A stretch of 64,000 nucleotides of DNA from Streptomyces phaeofaciens (GTDB taxonomy: Bacteria; Actinomycetota; Actinomycetes; Streptomycetales; Streptomycetaceae): assembly GCF_014648915.1 (NCBI RefSeq), contig NZ_BMSA01000002.1, positions 310,001-374,000 on the forward strand, given 5' to 3'. The notes under the pieces were generated by a model. That model was not told the DNA's origin and made no database searches. It saw nothing but the letters and a program-made list of their open reading frames with translations. Below are positions 47,363 to 56,335 of the stretch, piece by piece. The translations under genes and the position numbers were made by a program. Within the stretch, counting starts at the first letter, position 1. Each line of letters starts with the position of its first letter.

Positions 47363-48100
47363 TCACCAGCTCAGTCCGCCGTTGACCTCCAGCACATGGC
47401 CGTTGACGTACGAGGAGGCGTCACCGGCGAGGAAGAGCGCCGCCTCGGCGATCTCGTCGGCGCGCCCCGCGCGGCCCTGGGCGATCTTGCCGCCGTAGTA
47501 GGACCACAGGGCCTCGTTGCGGGCCAGCTCCCGGCCCATGCCCTCGTCGACGAAGCCGGGGCTCAGGCAGTTGACGGTCACCGGGCGGCCGGCCAGTTCC
47601 ACGGCGACGACCCGGGTGAGCGCCTCGATGCCGGCCTTGGACGCGGCGTAGGCGGAACTGCCGCGCGCGACCCGGGTGGCCAGGGCCGAGGACAGGGTGA
47701 TGATCCGGCCGCCGCCGTCGCGCTCCACGTACGGGATCGCCGAACGCACCGTCAGGAACGTGCCGTTGAGGTTGGTGGCGATCACGTCCGACCAGTCCTC
47801 GGGCGTCAGCCGTTCGGCCGGGCCGGGGCGGCTGAGGCCCGCGTTGGCGACCACCACGTCCAGCCGGCCGTACGTCTCGTACGTCGCCCGCATCAGCGCA
47901 TCCACCGAGCCGGGGTCGCGCACGTCGACCGGGTGGTGGGCGAGGTCGCCGGCGCCGAGCGGCGGCAGTTCGCCCCGCTCGTCGGGCCGGCGTGCCGCGC
48001 ACACGACCCGGCACCCCTCCTTCGCGAACGCCTGGGCGACGGAGTGGCCCAGGCCCTTGGTGCCACCGGTGACGATGGCGACTTTCCCTGCGAGTCGCAC
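47363..48100 (-). CDS. SDR-family ketoreductase/dehydrogenase
   Basis: This 245-residue protein has '[33 protein letters not shown]' (NADPH-type, Arg after the second strand), '[11 protein letters not shown]', and Ser-Tyr-Lys in '[23 protein letters not shown]'. It is the first gene of the PKS operon. It resembles FabG-type reductases more than ActIII, so a second ketone, perhaps on the side chain, is a plausible target. GTG 48100 has AGGAGG 5 bases upstream; a longer frame to 48310 crosses the promoter region and is unlikely. Confidence 0.88.
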   Translation of the reverse strand: MRLAGKVAIVTGGTKGLGHSVAQAFAKEGCRVVCAARRPDERGELPPLGAGDLAHHPVDVRDPGSVDALMRATYETYGRLDVVVANAGLSRPGPAERLTPEDWSDVIATNLNGTFLTVRSAIPYVERDGGGRIITLSSALATRVARGSSAYAASKAGIEALTRVVAVELAGRPVTVNCLSPGFVDEGMGRELARNEALWSYYGGKIAQGRAGRADEIAEAALFLAGDASSYVNGHVLEVNGGLSW

Positions 48101-48148
48101 GCGTGCCTCCTCGGGGATTTCGTGCCGACGCCGACCGACGCTACGGAA

Positions 48149-48176
48149 TCCCGAGGGAGGCTGGCTGAATTCCCGA
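48149..48176. promoter_or_regulatory. Candidate SARP box upstream of the PKS operon
   Basis: The hexamer TCCCGA occurs at 48149-48154 and 48171-48176, exactly 22 bp apart on the same strand (TCGGGA reading toward the PKS operon). SARP activators such as ActII-ORF4 and DnrI bind direct repeats with an 11 or 22-bp period just upstream of the -35 region. The repeats lie 49 to 76 bases upstream of the SDR start, between the operon and the SARP gene. Confidence 0.5.
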
Positions 48177-48334
48177 TAGGGGGCGGAGAAGGGGCGAGTT
48201 GACGGATCCCGTACGTGCATCGGAGGGAGTCCCGATCCACGGGGATACGCTCGTGACACCGGAAAACGCCGATTGCCAAGGCTTTTGGTAATGGGTCGGT
48301 AAAACGGCACGATAAACGCGTGCGAGAGGTCGAC

Positions 48335-49174
48335 ATGGAATTTTCTGTGCTTGGTTCACTACGCGTACGTGAAATGGGCTGCGACTATGCTCCGACGGCA
48401 CCGAAGCAGCGTCAGCTCCTCGCGCTGCTCGTGCTCAACGCCAATCACGTCGTCTCGGTCGGCACCTGTATAGAGGAGCTGTGGGGCGGCAACCCGCCCG
48501 ACACCGGACTGTCCACCCTCCAGTCGTACGTCCTCCAGCTGCGCCGGATCCTGAAGCGGGTGCCCCGGATCGGCAGCCTGGAGGCGGCGCGCGAACTGCT
48601 GCGCACCCGCGACGGCGGCTATCTGCTCGCGGTCGGCCCCGAGGAACTGGACGTCACCCGCTTCCACGAGCTGGTGCGGCGGGGCCGGGCGGAGCTGGGC
48701 AAGGACGACGAGGCCGCCTCCGAGCTGTTCTCCCGGGCGCTCGCCCTGTGGGAGGGGACCGCCCTCTCCGACGTCCAGGCCGGGCCCGTGCTGCGGGTCC
48801 ATCTGGCCGGCCTGGAGGAGACCCGGATCAGCGTGCAGGAGCAGCGCATCGACGCCGACCTCCGGCTCGGCCGCCACCACGACCTGCTGGGCGAGCTGAG
48901 CGCGCTGTGCGCCCACTACCCGACCCACGAGAGCCTGCACGCCCAGTTCATGCTGGCGCTGTACCGCTCGGGGCGGCGCACCCAGGCGCTGGAGGTCGTG
49001 CACCGGCTGCGGACCATGCTCCACGACGAGCTGGGCCTGGAGCCGTCGCCCCGGATGAAGCGCCTCCACCAGGCCGTGCTGGCCTGCGACCCGGGCATCG
49101 ACGCCCCCGCCGAGTCCGCCCCGCTGCTCACCCTGGACCTGCTGTCCCGGGGGTTCGCGGCGAGGTCGGCCTGA
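48335..49174 (+). CDS. SARP-family activator (ActII-ORF4/DnrI type)
   Basis: The 279-residue protein has an OmpR-like winged helix (about 5-95: 'PTAPKQRQLLALLVLNANHVVSVGTCIEELWG') and a BTAD domain (about 105-255: 'ALALWEGTALSDVQAGPVLRVHLAGLEE'). It lacks ATPase and TPR domains, as in ActII-ORF4 and DnrI. It is divergent from the PKS operon and is the likely pathway-specific activator. ATG 48335 has AGAGG 5 bases upstream; an in-frame GTG at 48320 is an alternative. I saw no TTA codon in it, unlike actII-ORF4, so direct bldA control at this gene is not expected. Confidence 0.93.
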   Translation: MEFSVLGSLRVREMGCDYAPTAPKQRQLLALLVLNANHVVSVGTCIEELWGGNPPDTGLSTLQSYVLQLRRILKRVPRIGSLEAARELLRTRDGGYLLAVGPEELDVTRFHELVRRGRAELGKDDEAASELFSRALALWEGTALSDVQAGPVLRVHLAGLEETRISVQEQRIDADLRLGRHHDLLGELSALCAHYPTHESLHAQFMLALYRSGRRTQALEVVHRLRTMLHDELGLEPSPRMKRLHQAVLACDPGIDAPAESAPLLTLDLLSRGFAARSA

Positions 49175-49201
49175 ACCGGCGGCCGCCACCCCCCATGCGC
49201 A

Positions 49202-49230
49202 ACGGCCCCCTCGCAGTGCGAGGGGGCCGT
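49202..49230. terminator. Bidirectional hairpin terminator
   Basis: The stem ACGGCCCCCTCGCA / TGCGAGGGGGCCGT with a very short loop lies between the convergent SARP and flavin monooxygenase genes. Confidence 0.8.
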
Positions 49231-49243
49231 CGCGTGTCCGGGT

Positions 49244-50803
49244 TCAGCCGCGTGGGCGCAGCACCCCGGTCAGCTCGGCCCGCAGCCGGCCGAGATCCTG
49301 TGCGTGCCCGTGCGCGGCGATGTGCCCGTCCGGCCGCACCAGGTGGTAGCCCGCCTCGGCGCACCCGGTGAGCGGCACGGCGTCGAACGGGTGCAGCACC
49401 ACCAAACGCACCCCCGGCCAGGGATCCAGCGCCCGCGCCGCCAGCTCCGGAAGGCCGTCGTACGGGCTCGACGGGACGACGGCCAGCGTCCAGCCGGCCG
49501 GCCCGGGGCCCGTCATGCCGTAGCGGACCGCGAGTTCGCGCGGGAACACCATGCCGGTGCGCAGCCGGCCCGGGACCCGGGAGAGGAGCCGGCAGCGCGG
49601 GCGGCCGGAGGGCTCCTGGGTGGGCCGCACCGGCGTGTAGCGGACCCGGCGGCCCGCCATCACGGGGAAGACCCGGTCCGGGACCAGCCCGGAGCGGTCA
49701 GCCGCCCGGAACAGGGTGTCCCGGACCGCGATCCGGGTCCGGGTGCGCGCCATCCAGGCCCGGGTCTGCCGGTCGGTGTCGGCGACGATCCGGTCCGTGG
49801 CCTCGGACCGCTCCGCCGTGTAGTCGGCCAGCAGCGACGCGGGGGAGTCCCCGCCGAGCACGGCGGCCAGCTTCCAGGCCAGCTGGAACCCGTCCTGGAG
49901 ACCGTTGTTCATGCCCTGACCGCCGGCCGGGCTGTGCACGTGCGCGCTGTCCCCGGCCAGGAACACCCGCCCCCGCTGGTACTCGGTCGCGGTGCGGGCG
50001 TGCACCCGGTACACCGTCTGCCAGACCGGCTCGGTGATGACGACCCCGCCCGGCCCGCGCTCGTCGAGGAGCCGCTGCATCGACTCCACGGTGACCCGCT
50101 CCCCGCCCTCCGGCAGCACGGCCAGGATCCGGAACACCCCGCCGGGCAGCGGCGCGATCATCAGGGTGCCGGACGCGGCCTGGTAGTACAGCAGCCGCCC
50201 GGCCGGCAGCTCGCCCTCCACCCGGGCGTCGATCAGCGCGAACGACAGCGGATACGTGGTGCCCTGGAAGCCGATGCCCAGCGCCCCGCGCACCGCGCTC
50301 GCCGCGCCGTCCGCGCCGACCACGAACGAGGCCCGCACCCGCCGTACCCCGGCGTCCCCGTGCTCCACCACCGCGGTCACCCCGTCGGTCGCGTCGATCC
50401 GGCCGCCGTAGTCCACGTCGTCGAAGGCCAGCAGCCGCGCCCCGCGCTCGATCTTCCCGCCCAGCTCGTGCAGCCGCGCGGTCAGCAGCCGTTCCGTCTC
50501 GTACTGCGGCAGATGCACCGGCCGCAGCTCCTCGGGGATGGTGAACGACGCCAGCGGCGTCCCGCCGGAGAAGTAGTCGAGCCCGGTGACGGGGAGCGCC
50601 GCCGCACGCAGCGCGCCCCCCACCCCCAGATCGTCGAGGAGGTCCAGGGCGCGCGGCCACAGGGCCAGCGCCTTCGGCGTGGTGGACGGCCCCTCGGCCC
50701 GGTCGATCAGCCGGACGCCCACCCCCCGCCGCAGCAGCTCGCACGCCGTGAACAGCCCCGTCGGACCCGCGCCCACGACCAGTACGTCGGCCCGCTCGCT
50801 CAT
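49244..50803 (-). CDS. FAD-dependent monooxygenase, class A (second)
   Basis: This 519-residue enzyme has the FAD motif 'VLVVGAGPTGLFTACELLRRGVGVRLIDRA', DG motif 'VVGADGAASAVRGALGI' and GD motif 'RVFLAGDSAHVHSPAGGQGMNNGLQDGFQLAWKLA', plus a C-terminal thioredoxin-like tail. The family hydroxylates phenols and polyketide rings. It is the last gene of an operon with a ligase and an arylamine N-acetyltransferase homologue, and the ATGA overlap with the ligase stop couples them. Its substrate might be the hydroxyanthranilate unit or the polyketide; the neighbours favour the former only weakly. Confidence 0.9.
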   Translation of the reverse strand: MSERADVLVVGAGPTGLFTACELLRRGVGVRLIDRAEGPSTTPKALALWPRALDLLDDLGVGGALRAAALPVTGLDYFSGGTPLASFTIPEELRPVHLPQYETERLLTARLHELGGKIERGARLLAFDDVDYGGRIDATDGVTAVVEHGDAGVRRVRASFVVGADGAASAVRGALGIGFQGTTYPLSFALIDARVEGELPAGRLLYYQAASGTLMIAPLPGGVFRILAVLPEGGERVTVESMQRLLDERGPGGVVITEPVWQTVYRVHARTATEYQRGRVFLAGDSAHVHSPAGGQGMNNGLQDGFQLAWKLAAVLGGDSPASLLADYTAERSEATDRIVADTDRQTRAWMARTRTRIAVRDTLFRAADRSGLVPDRVFPVMAGRRVRYTPVRPTQEPSGRPRCRLLSRVPGRLRTGMVFPRELAVRYGMTGPGPAGWTLAVVPSSPYDGLPELAARALDPWPGVRLVVLHPFDAVPLTGCAEAGYHLVRPDGHIAAHGHAQDLGRLRAELTGVLRPRG

Positions 50804-52380
50804 CCGGCCTGCTCCAGGCGTTCCCTGAGCCGGCGGGCCAGTTCGATGCGCTGCACCTTCATCGTCGCCGTGCGCGGCAGCTCCGACAGCGGCATCTGCA
50901 CCGGGTCGGCCAGCTGCGGGAAGTCCACCACCGCGCGCCGCCAGCGGACCGGGTCCAGCGGCACGTCGCCCTTGGTGCACACCACCGGCAGCGGCTCCTG
51001 GGCCGGGCCCGGCACCAGGACCAGCTCCAGCAGCTCCTCCAGCCGGCCCAGCACGGCGTCCTCCACCTCAAGGGTGCTGTCCACGTTCGGGATGACGTCC
51101 ACCGCGCGGTCCAGCACGTGCACCCGGCCCCAGCGGTCGCGGTAGCCGACGTCACCGGTGCGCCACCAGCGGCCGTTCAGCTCCTTGCGGTAGCGCTCGC
51201 CCTCCGCGTAGTAGTCCACCGCCCGGCCGTCGCTGAGCACCTCGATGAACCCGGGCGTCTTCTTCGACGGCCGCTGTCCGTCGCGCGGCACCACCCGGAC
51301 ATGGGTCATGCCCGGCAGCGGATAGCCCAGGCAGCGGCCGTTCGCCCGGTACGCGTTCTTGCGGGTGTACCAGCGGGCCACCAGCGGACCGCACTCGCTC
51401 TGCCCGTAGAACTGGAAGAACAGCGGACGCGAACGCCGCGACGCCGACAGCAGCTTGTGGATCGTGGGCGGGTGGATCGCGTCGAACGTCCCGCTGAAGA
51501 CGCGGACGTTGGCGAGCGGCCGCAGCGGATGGTCCGCCAGGTCCGCCCACTCCACATAGGAGTTGGGGTGGGTCTCCACGATGCCCGGCCGGGTGCGGGC
51601 CAGCAGCGGGGCGACCTCCTCGGGCGCGCCGTGGTCGATCACCACCACCGGCATCCCGTGCTCCAGCATCACCGCCAGCGCCATGTACATCCGCGAGTGC
51701 ACGAACGACACATGGATCGCGTACGTCTCCTTGCGGCGGAGCAGACTCACCAGGTACTCCTGCGGGCGGTACCGGCCGCGCAGCGACAGCGCCGTGTGGA
51801 CCACCAGCTTGGGGATGCCCGTGGTGCCCGAGGTGTGGGTCATCAGCGCCGGATGGTCGCCGTCCAGCAGCACCGGTTGGCGGCGCGGCGAACCCGCCAG
51901 CGACTCCAGGGACACCGTGCCCGGCAGCTCCCCGGCCGGTACGACGACCGTGGCCGCCGCCTTCGCCAGGTCCAGCCCGGCCAGCTCGTCCGCCAGCTTG
52001 CCCCCGTCGGTCAGCAGGTGCGGCCGGTCCAGCCGGTCCAGCAGCGCGCCCACGGTGGGCCCGTCCAGGGCCGGCGACAGCAGCACCGGCACCGCGCCCA
52101 GCCGGGACGCCGCGCAGGCCAGCACCCAGATGTCGAAGTTGTGCGCCTTGTACAGCGCGAGGTGCTCGCCCGCCCGCACCCCGGCCGCCCACAGCCGGGC
52201 GGCCATGTCGTCCACCAGGTCGGCGAGCGCGGCGACGGTCAGCGTCCGTCCCGCCTCCGGCGCCGCGTCCATGTCGTGGTCCAGGGTGAAGGGGACGTGC
52301 GGATGCCGGGCGGCGGCCTCCTCGGGGATCAGGCCGAGCCGCAACGGGCGCCTGCTGGCCGGGAGATGGAGCAGCATCAT
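50800..52380 (-). CDS. ANL-superfamily ligase (acyl-AMP forming)
   Basis: The 526-residue enzyme has the AMP-binding P-loop 'ALMTHTSGTTGIPKLVVHT', 'FFQFYGQSECGPLV', 'WWRTGDVGYRDRWGRVHVLDRAVDVIPN' and C-terminal Lys region 'PRTATMKVQRIELARRLR'. It activates a carboxylic acid as acyl-AMP for transfer to CoA, a carrier protein or an amine. The adjacent N-acetyltransferase-like gene and nearby 3-hydroxyanthranilate genes suggest amide formation involving an aromatic amine. The start at 52380 overlaps the acetyltransferase stop (ATGATG); 52377 is equally possible and has better spacing to GGAGG. Confidence 0.88.
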   Translation of the reverse strand: MMLLHLPASRRPLRLGLIPEEAAARHPHVPFTLDHDMDAAPEAGRTLTVAALADLVDDMAARLWAAGVRAGEHLALYKAHNFDIWVLACAASRLGAVPVLLSPALDGPTVGALLDRLDRPHLLTDGGKLADELAGLDLAKAAATVVVPAGELPGTVSLESLAGSPRRQPVLLDGDHPALMTHTSGTTGIPKLVVHTALSLRGRYRPQEYLVSLLRRKETYAIHVSFVHSRMYMALAVMLEHGMPVVVIDHGAPEEVAPLLARTRPGIVETHPNSYVEWADLADHPLRPLANVRVFSGTFDAIHPPTIHKLLSASRRSRPLFFQFYGQSECGPLVARWYTRKNAYRANGRCLGYPLPGMTHVRVVPRDGQRPSKKTPGFIEVLSDGRAVDYYAEGERYRKELNGRWWRTGDVGYRDRWGRVHVLDRAVDVIPNVDSTLEVEDAVLGRLEELLELVLVPGPAQEPLPVVCTKGDVPLDPVRWRRAVVDFPQLADPVQMPLSELPRTATMKVQRIELARRLRERLEQAG

Positions 52381-53291
52381 GCCTCCTGGGGAGTGGGGAT
52401 CGGGTCCTGGGGGGCCGGAGCGAGGGCCGCCAGGCGCTGTCGCAGCAGCCGGGCGTCCCGGTCGGTCAGGCGGATGGCGAACGTGTCCTGGAGCAGGCCC
52501 ACCACCGCGTCGCCGGAGAGCACGGTCCGCTCGGTGCGGCCGTCGCCGTGCCGGGTCGTCAGCTCCCGGTCGACCAGCGTCTGCTGGACGTCCTCGGTGC
52601 CGCGCATCGCGATCACCTTGCCGGTGAACGTGGACCGCTCGTGGTGCGCGGTGTAGTAGTTGGACACCTCGAAGTCGACGGCGAAATGACGCTCCACACG
52701 GAACGTGTACAGGTCGAACCAGCCGTCCTCGTGCAGGGTCTGGAGCACCCACTGGTCCTGCTCGCGGATCACCCGCCAGCTCCAGGCGCCCACCTTCGTC
52801 ACCTCGCCCGCGCCCAGCCGCACGGGCTCGATCAGCCCCTCCGCGCCGAAGCCGGCGTCGACCGCCCACAGTTCGAGGCCGGCCGAGACCACCAGGACGG
52901 TGTGGGCGCGGTAGCGGGTCAGCCGGCGCCCGTTGCGCACCCGCGCCAGCAGCCGGGTCACCGGGAAACCGAGCCGCTCCAGCACGGCCGCGAGGAGCAG
53001 GTTGTGCTCGAAGCAGTAGCCGCCGCGCCCGCCGTCCACCAGCTTGCGCCCGATGTCGCCGAGGTCGAGGGAGATCCCCCGGCCCAGCGCCACGTCGAGG
53101 TTCTCGAAGGCGATGGACTCCTTGTGCGCCCGGTGCAGCGCGAAGAGGGTCTCCACCGAGGTGTCGAGCGGACCGTCGTACCCGGTACGGCGCAGATAGG
53201 CGTCGAGATCGAGGAGATCCCCGCCCCATTGCGGATCGGGCCGGACCGTCTGCTGCCCCACCGGTGAGAGCGCGCCTTTTTCCATAGCCAT
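52377..53291 (-). CDS. Arylamine N-acetyltransferase family (possible amide synthase)
   Basis: This 304-residue protein has the complete NAT triad: C93 in 'GRGGYCFEHNLL', H130 in 'RYRAHTVLVV' and D145 in 'LWAVDAGFG'. In biosynthetic clusters such enzymes join aromatic amines to acyl thioesters (RifF closes the rifamycin lactam; others acylate aminophenols). With a ligase next door and 3-hydroxyanthranilate genes opposite, it is a good candidate for acylating that amine. It is somewhat longer than the usual 270-280 residues because of the C-terminal tail. ATG 53291 was chosen; another at 53285 is close. Confidence 0.93.
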   Translation of the reverse strand: MAMEKGALSPVGQQTVRPDPQWGGDLLDLDAYLRRTGYDGPLDTSVETLFALHRAHKESIAFENLDVALGRGISLDLGDIGRKLVDGGRGGYCFEHNLLLAAVLERLGFPVTRLLARVRNGRRLTRYRAHTVLVVSAGLELWAVDAGFGAEGLIEPVRLGAGEVTKVGAWSWRVIREQDQWVLQTLHEDGWFDLYTFRVERHFAVDFEVSNYYTAHHERSTFTGKVIAMRGTEDVQQTLVDRELTTRHGDGRTERTVLSGDAVVGLLQDTFAIRLTDRDARLLRQRLAALAPAPQDPIPTPQEA

Positions 53292-53347
53292 GCGCCGGAT
53301 CCTGGGGACCGTCCGGCCCACCCGGCAACGGACGCCCGCGCATTCCG

Positions 53348-53392
53348 TCAGGTCGAATCCGTGAATGTGTCAGGTCGCTGCGAGAACCTGAC
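53348..53392. promoter_or_regulatory. Repeat array in the NAT/esterase divergent promoter region
   Basis: TCAGGTCG occurs at 53348-53355 and 53370-53377, exactly 22 bp apart, and GTCAGGT (53369-53375) is inverted as ACCTGAC at 53386-53392. CCGTGAAT (53359-53366) is also inverted as ATTCACGG at 53416-53423. The 210-base spacer between the two operons thus holds a compact dyad plus direct repeat, as expected for a shared regulator site. The motif differs from the TCCCGA pair at the PKS operon. Confidence 0.55.
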
Positions 53393-53501
53393 GGATTTTG
53401 CGGTCACTTGACGGAATTCACGGCGGTGCGTTGGTCGCCCCGCCGCCCTCGGCACAGGATCGGCCAGCGCCTCTCCCCCCTGCCAAGGAGCTGCTCCCAC
53501 G

Positions 53502-55082
53502 ATGACCACAGGCGTAATCCCGAACCCCGCCGGACCCGTCGTGCGCACCACCGCCGGTGCGCTGCGCGGGACCCTGGAGGAACACCACGGCCGGACCCTG
53601 GCCGTGTTCCGCGGGGTCCCCTACGCCGAGCCGCCCGTGGGCCCGCTGCGCTTCGCCTCACCGCGCCCGCCCCGGCCGTGGCGGGAGGTCCGCGACGCCA
53701 CCCGGTTCGCGCCGCCCTTCGTCCAGTCGGGCCGGCCCGAGAGCGCCGAGGACGCCCTGTACGCCAACGTGTGGACCCCCGACCCCGCCGGGCGCCGCCC
53801 CGTCATGGTGTACGTCCACGGCGGCGGCTGGGCGGTCGGCGCCGGCAGCGTGCCCACCTTCGACGGAGCCAAGCCGGCCGCCCGCGGTGACATCGTCGTC
53901 GTCAACTTCAACTACCGCCTCGGGGTGTTCGGCTGGGGTCTGCACGAGGACCTCGCCGACCCCGGGACCGGGCGCTGCGCCAACTGGGGCCTCCAGGACC
54001 AGACGGCCCTGCTGCGCTGGGTGCGGGAGAACGCGGCGGCCTTCGGCGGCGACCCGGACGCCGTCACCCTGTGCGGCACCTCCGCCGGCGCGGCCACCGC
54101 CCGGCTGCTGGCGACCCACCCGGAGACGGCCGGCCTCGTCGCCCGGCTGATCGCGGTCAGCGCCCCGCCCGTGTGGGCGCCCGCCTGCGCCCTCACCCCC
54201 GACGACGCCCGCACCGTCTACGAGACGCTCGCCAAGGAGTGCGGCACCACCGTCCCCGGTCTGCGCGAGGTGCCGGCCGACCGGCTGCACCGGGCCTGGG
54301 GGGACTTCTTCGCCCCGCCCCCGGCACTGCGGCCCGTCACCTCGGGGCGCGAGTACCGCGGGCCCGTCCTCGACGGCGTGACCGTCCCCGCCGCGCTGCC
54401 GCCCGTACCGGCGGTCCCGGTCATGAGCGTCCACAACCACACCGAGGGCTCCTTCTTCACCGACCCCCTCTCCCCGTCGTTCCCGCCCGCCCCGCCCGCG
54501 CCCACCGACGACGCGGGACTGCGGGACGCCGTCCACGACGTGCTCCTGAAGTGCGCCGCCGAGGTGCCCGACGGCCTCGCCGAGAGTTGCGTCCGCGCCT
54601 ACCGCGAGGCCGCCGCGGCCGACGGGACACCCGCCGAGCCACGCACCCTGTGGACCGAGATCTGGGGCGACGCCCTCTTCCGCGCCCCCATCGTCCGCCA
54701 GGCCGACCGGCACGCCCGCGAGGGCCGCACCCCCCAGTACGTCATGGAGTTCGCCCACCCCGTCCGGCCCCCGCACCACGGCACGCCGCACGACGCCACG
54801 TCCAAGTTCCTGTTCGGCTCCCACGCCCACCCCCTGAACGTGGCCCAGTTCGGGGACGGGCCGCTGGAACGGCGGATCTCCGACACCTTCGCCGACCTCG
54901 TGACCTCGTTCGTGCGCGGCGGGGCACCCACCGCCCCCGGCGTCCCCGACTGGCCCGTCCACGCGCCGCAGGACCCCACCACCCTCGTCCTCGGCGGGCC
55001 CGCCGAGGCGCGCCTCGCCCATACCCCGGGGCGCAGCCGGCTGCGGTTCTGGGACGGACCGGGCCGCCGCCTCCAGCCCTGA
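53502..55082 (+). CDS. Carboxylesterase type B
   Basis: The 526-residue alpha/beta hydrolase has the oxyanion 'VHGGGW', nucleophile elbow 'LCGTSAGAATARLLA' (Gly-Thr-Ser-Ala-Gly), an N-terminal 'FRGVPYAEPPVGPLRF' signature and late 'FLFGSHAHPLNVAQF' with the catalytic His. It hydrolyses esters, or in biosynthetic clusters could act as an acyltransferase. It starts the rightward hydroxyanthranilate operon, 36 bases before the DAHP synthase gene. Its role is open: it might remove a protecting acyl group from an inactive precursor. Confidence 0.9.
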   Translation: MTTGVIPNPAGPVVRTTAGALRGTLEEHHGRTLAVFRGVPYAEPPVGPLRFASPRPPRPWREVRDATRFAPPFVQSGRPESAEDALYANVWTPDPAGRRPVMVYVHGGGWAVGAGSVPTFDGAKPAARGDIVVVNFNYRLGVFGWGLHEDLADPGTGRCANWGLQDQTALLRWVRENAAAFGGDPDAVTLCGTSAGAATARLLATHPETAGLVARLIAVSAPPVWAPACALTPDDARTVYETLAKECGTTVPGLREVPADRLHRAWGDFFAPPPALRPVTSGREYRGPVLDGVTVPAALPPVPAVPVMSVHNHTEGSFFTDPLSPSFPPAPPAPTDDAGLRDAVHDVLLKCAAEVPDGLAESCVRAYREAAAADGTPAEPRTLWTEIWGDALFRAPIVRQADRHAREGRTPQYVMEFAHPVRPPHHGTPHDATSKFLFGSHAHPLNVAQFGDGPLERRISDTFADLVTSFVRGGAPTAPGVPDWPVHAPQDPTTLVLGGPAEARLAHTPGRSRLRFWDGPGRRLQP

Positions 55083-55118
55083 CCGACCGGCACCCGCGCC
55101 TTCGTAGGGAGAAAAGCT

Positions 55119-56291
55119 GTGGACAACGTTCCGCGTCTCATCCGCTCGCGTCCGGCCCGCCAGCAGCCCCGGTGGGACGATCCCGCGCTGCTGCGCCGCG
55201 TGACCGACGACCTGGCCGGCCGGCCGGCCGTCGTCAACGCCGCCGACGTCCGGTTCCTGCGCGGCCAGCTCGCCCAGGTCGCCGCGGGCGAGGCCCACGT
55301 GGTCCAGGCCGGGGACTGCGCCGAGGACCCCGCCGAGTGCACCGGCGGCTACATCGCCGCCAAGGCCGCCGTCCTCGATCTGCTGGCCGGCACCATGCGG
55401 ATGGCGAGCCGCCGGCCGGTGCTGCGGGTCGGCCGGATCGCCGGACAGTTCGCCAAGCCCCGCTCCCAGGACACCGAACGCATCGGCGGCCGCGAACTCC
55501 CCGTCTACCGGGGCCACCTGGTCAACCGGCCCGAGCCGGACGCGGCCGGCCGCCGCCCCGACCCGCGCCGGCTGCTCACCTGCTACCAGGCGGCCCGCGA
55601 CGCGGTGAACAACCTCGACTGGTACCTGCCCGCCGAACGGCTGCGCATCGACACCCCCGTCTGGACCAGCCACGAGGCGCTGGTCCTCGACTACGAACTC
55701 CCGCTGCTGCGCCGCGACCAGACCGGGCACCTCGTCCTCACCTCCACCCACTGGCCCTGGATCGGCGAGCGCACCCGCCAGGTGGACGGCGCCCATGTCG
55801 CCCTGCTTGCCCGGGTCAGCAACCCGGTCGCCTGCAAGGTCGGGCCCACCATGACCGAGGACGAGCTGCTGCGGCTGTGCGAGGCCCTCGACCCCGACCG
55901 CGTCCCCGGCCGGCTGACCCTGATCGCCCGGATGGGGGCCGAGCGGGTCGTCGGGCGGCTGCCCGCGCTGGTGGCCGCCGTCCGGGCGGCCCGGCACCCG
56001 GTGATCTGGCTGAGCGACCCCATGCACGGCAACACGGTGACTGCGCCCGACGGCCTCAAGACCCGCTTCGTGGAGACCGTCCGCCGCGAACTGGAGGGAT
56101 TCCAGGAGGCGGTGCGCTCCGCCGGGGGCGTCGTCGGCGGGGTCCATCTGGAGACCACCCCGGACGAGGTCACCGAGTGCGTCGCCGACGCGAGCGCCAT
56201 CGGCCGGGTCGGCGACAAGTACACGACGTTCTGCGACCCGCGGCTCACTCCCGAGCAGGCGGTCGAGGTGCTGTCCGCGTGGACGGGCTGA
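55119..56291 (+). CDS. DAHP synthase, class II (PhzC type)
   Basis: This 390-residue enzyme condenses erythrose 4-phosphate with phosphoenolpyruvate, the first step of the shikimate pathway. Class II features are present: 'VVNAADVRFLRGQLAQVAAGEAHVVQAGDCAEDP', 'LRVGRIAGQFAKPRSQDTE' and 'WLSDPMHGNTVTAPDGLKTRF'. A dedicated copy in a gene cluster raises chorismate supply and may escape feedback inhibition. GTG 55119 has GGGAG upstream. It is co-transcribed with the genes that turn chorismate into 3-hydroxyanthranilate. Confidence 0.93.
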   Translation: MDNVPRLIRSRPARQQPRWDDPALLRRVTDDLAGRPAVVNAADVRFLRGQLAQVAAGEAHVVQAGDCAEDPAECTGGYIAAKAAVLDLLAGTMRMASRRPVLRVGRIAGQFAKPRSQDTERIGGRELPVYRGHLVNRPEPDAAGRRPDPRRLLTCYQAARDAVNNLDWYLPAERLRIDTPVWTSHEALVLDYELPLLRRDQTGHLVLTSTHWPWIGERTRQVDGAHVALLARVSNPVACKVGPTMTEDELLRLCEALDPDRVPGRLTLIARMGAERVVGRLPALVAAVRAARHPVIWLSDPMHGNTVTAPDGLKTRFVETVRRELEGFQEAVRSAGGVVGGVHLETTPDEVTECVADASAIGRVGDKYTTFCDPRLTPEQAVEVLSAWTG

Positions 56292-56335
56292 GACCGCGGC
56301 CCCCAGGAGCCCGTCGTCCCCGAGGAAGGAACCCC

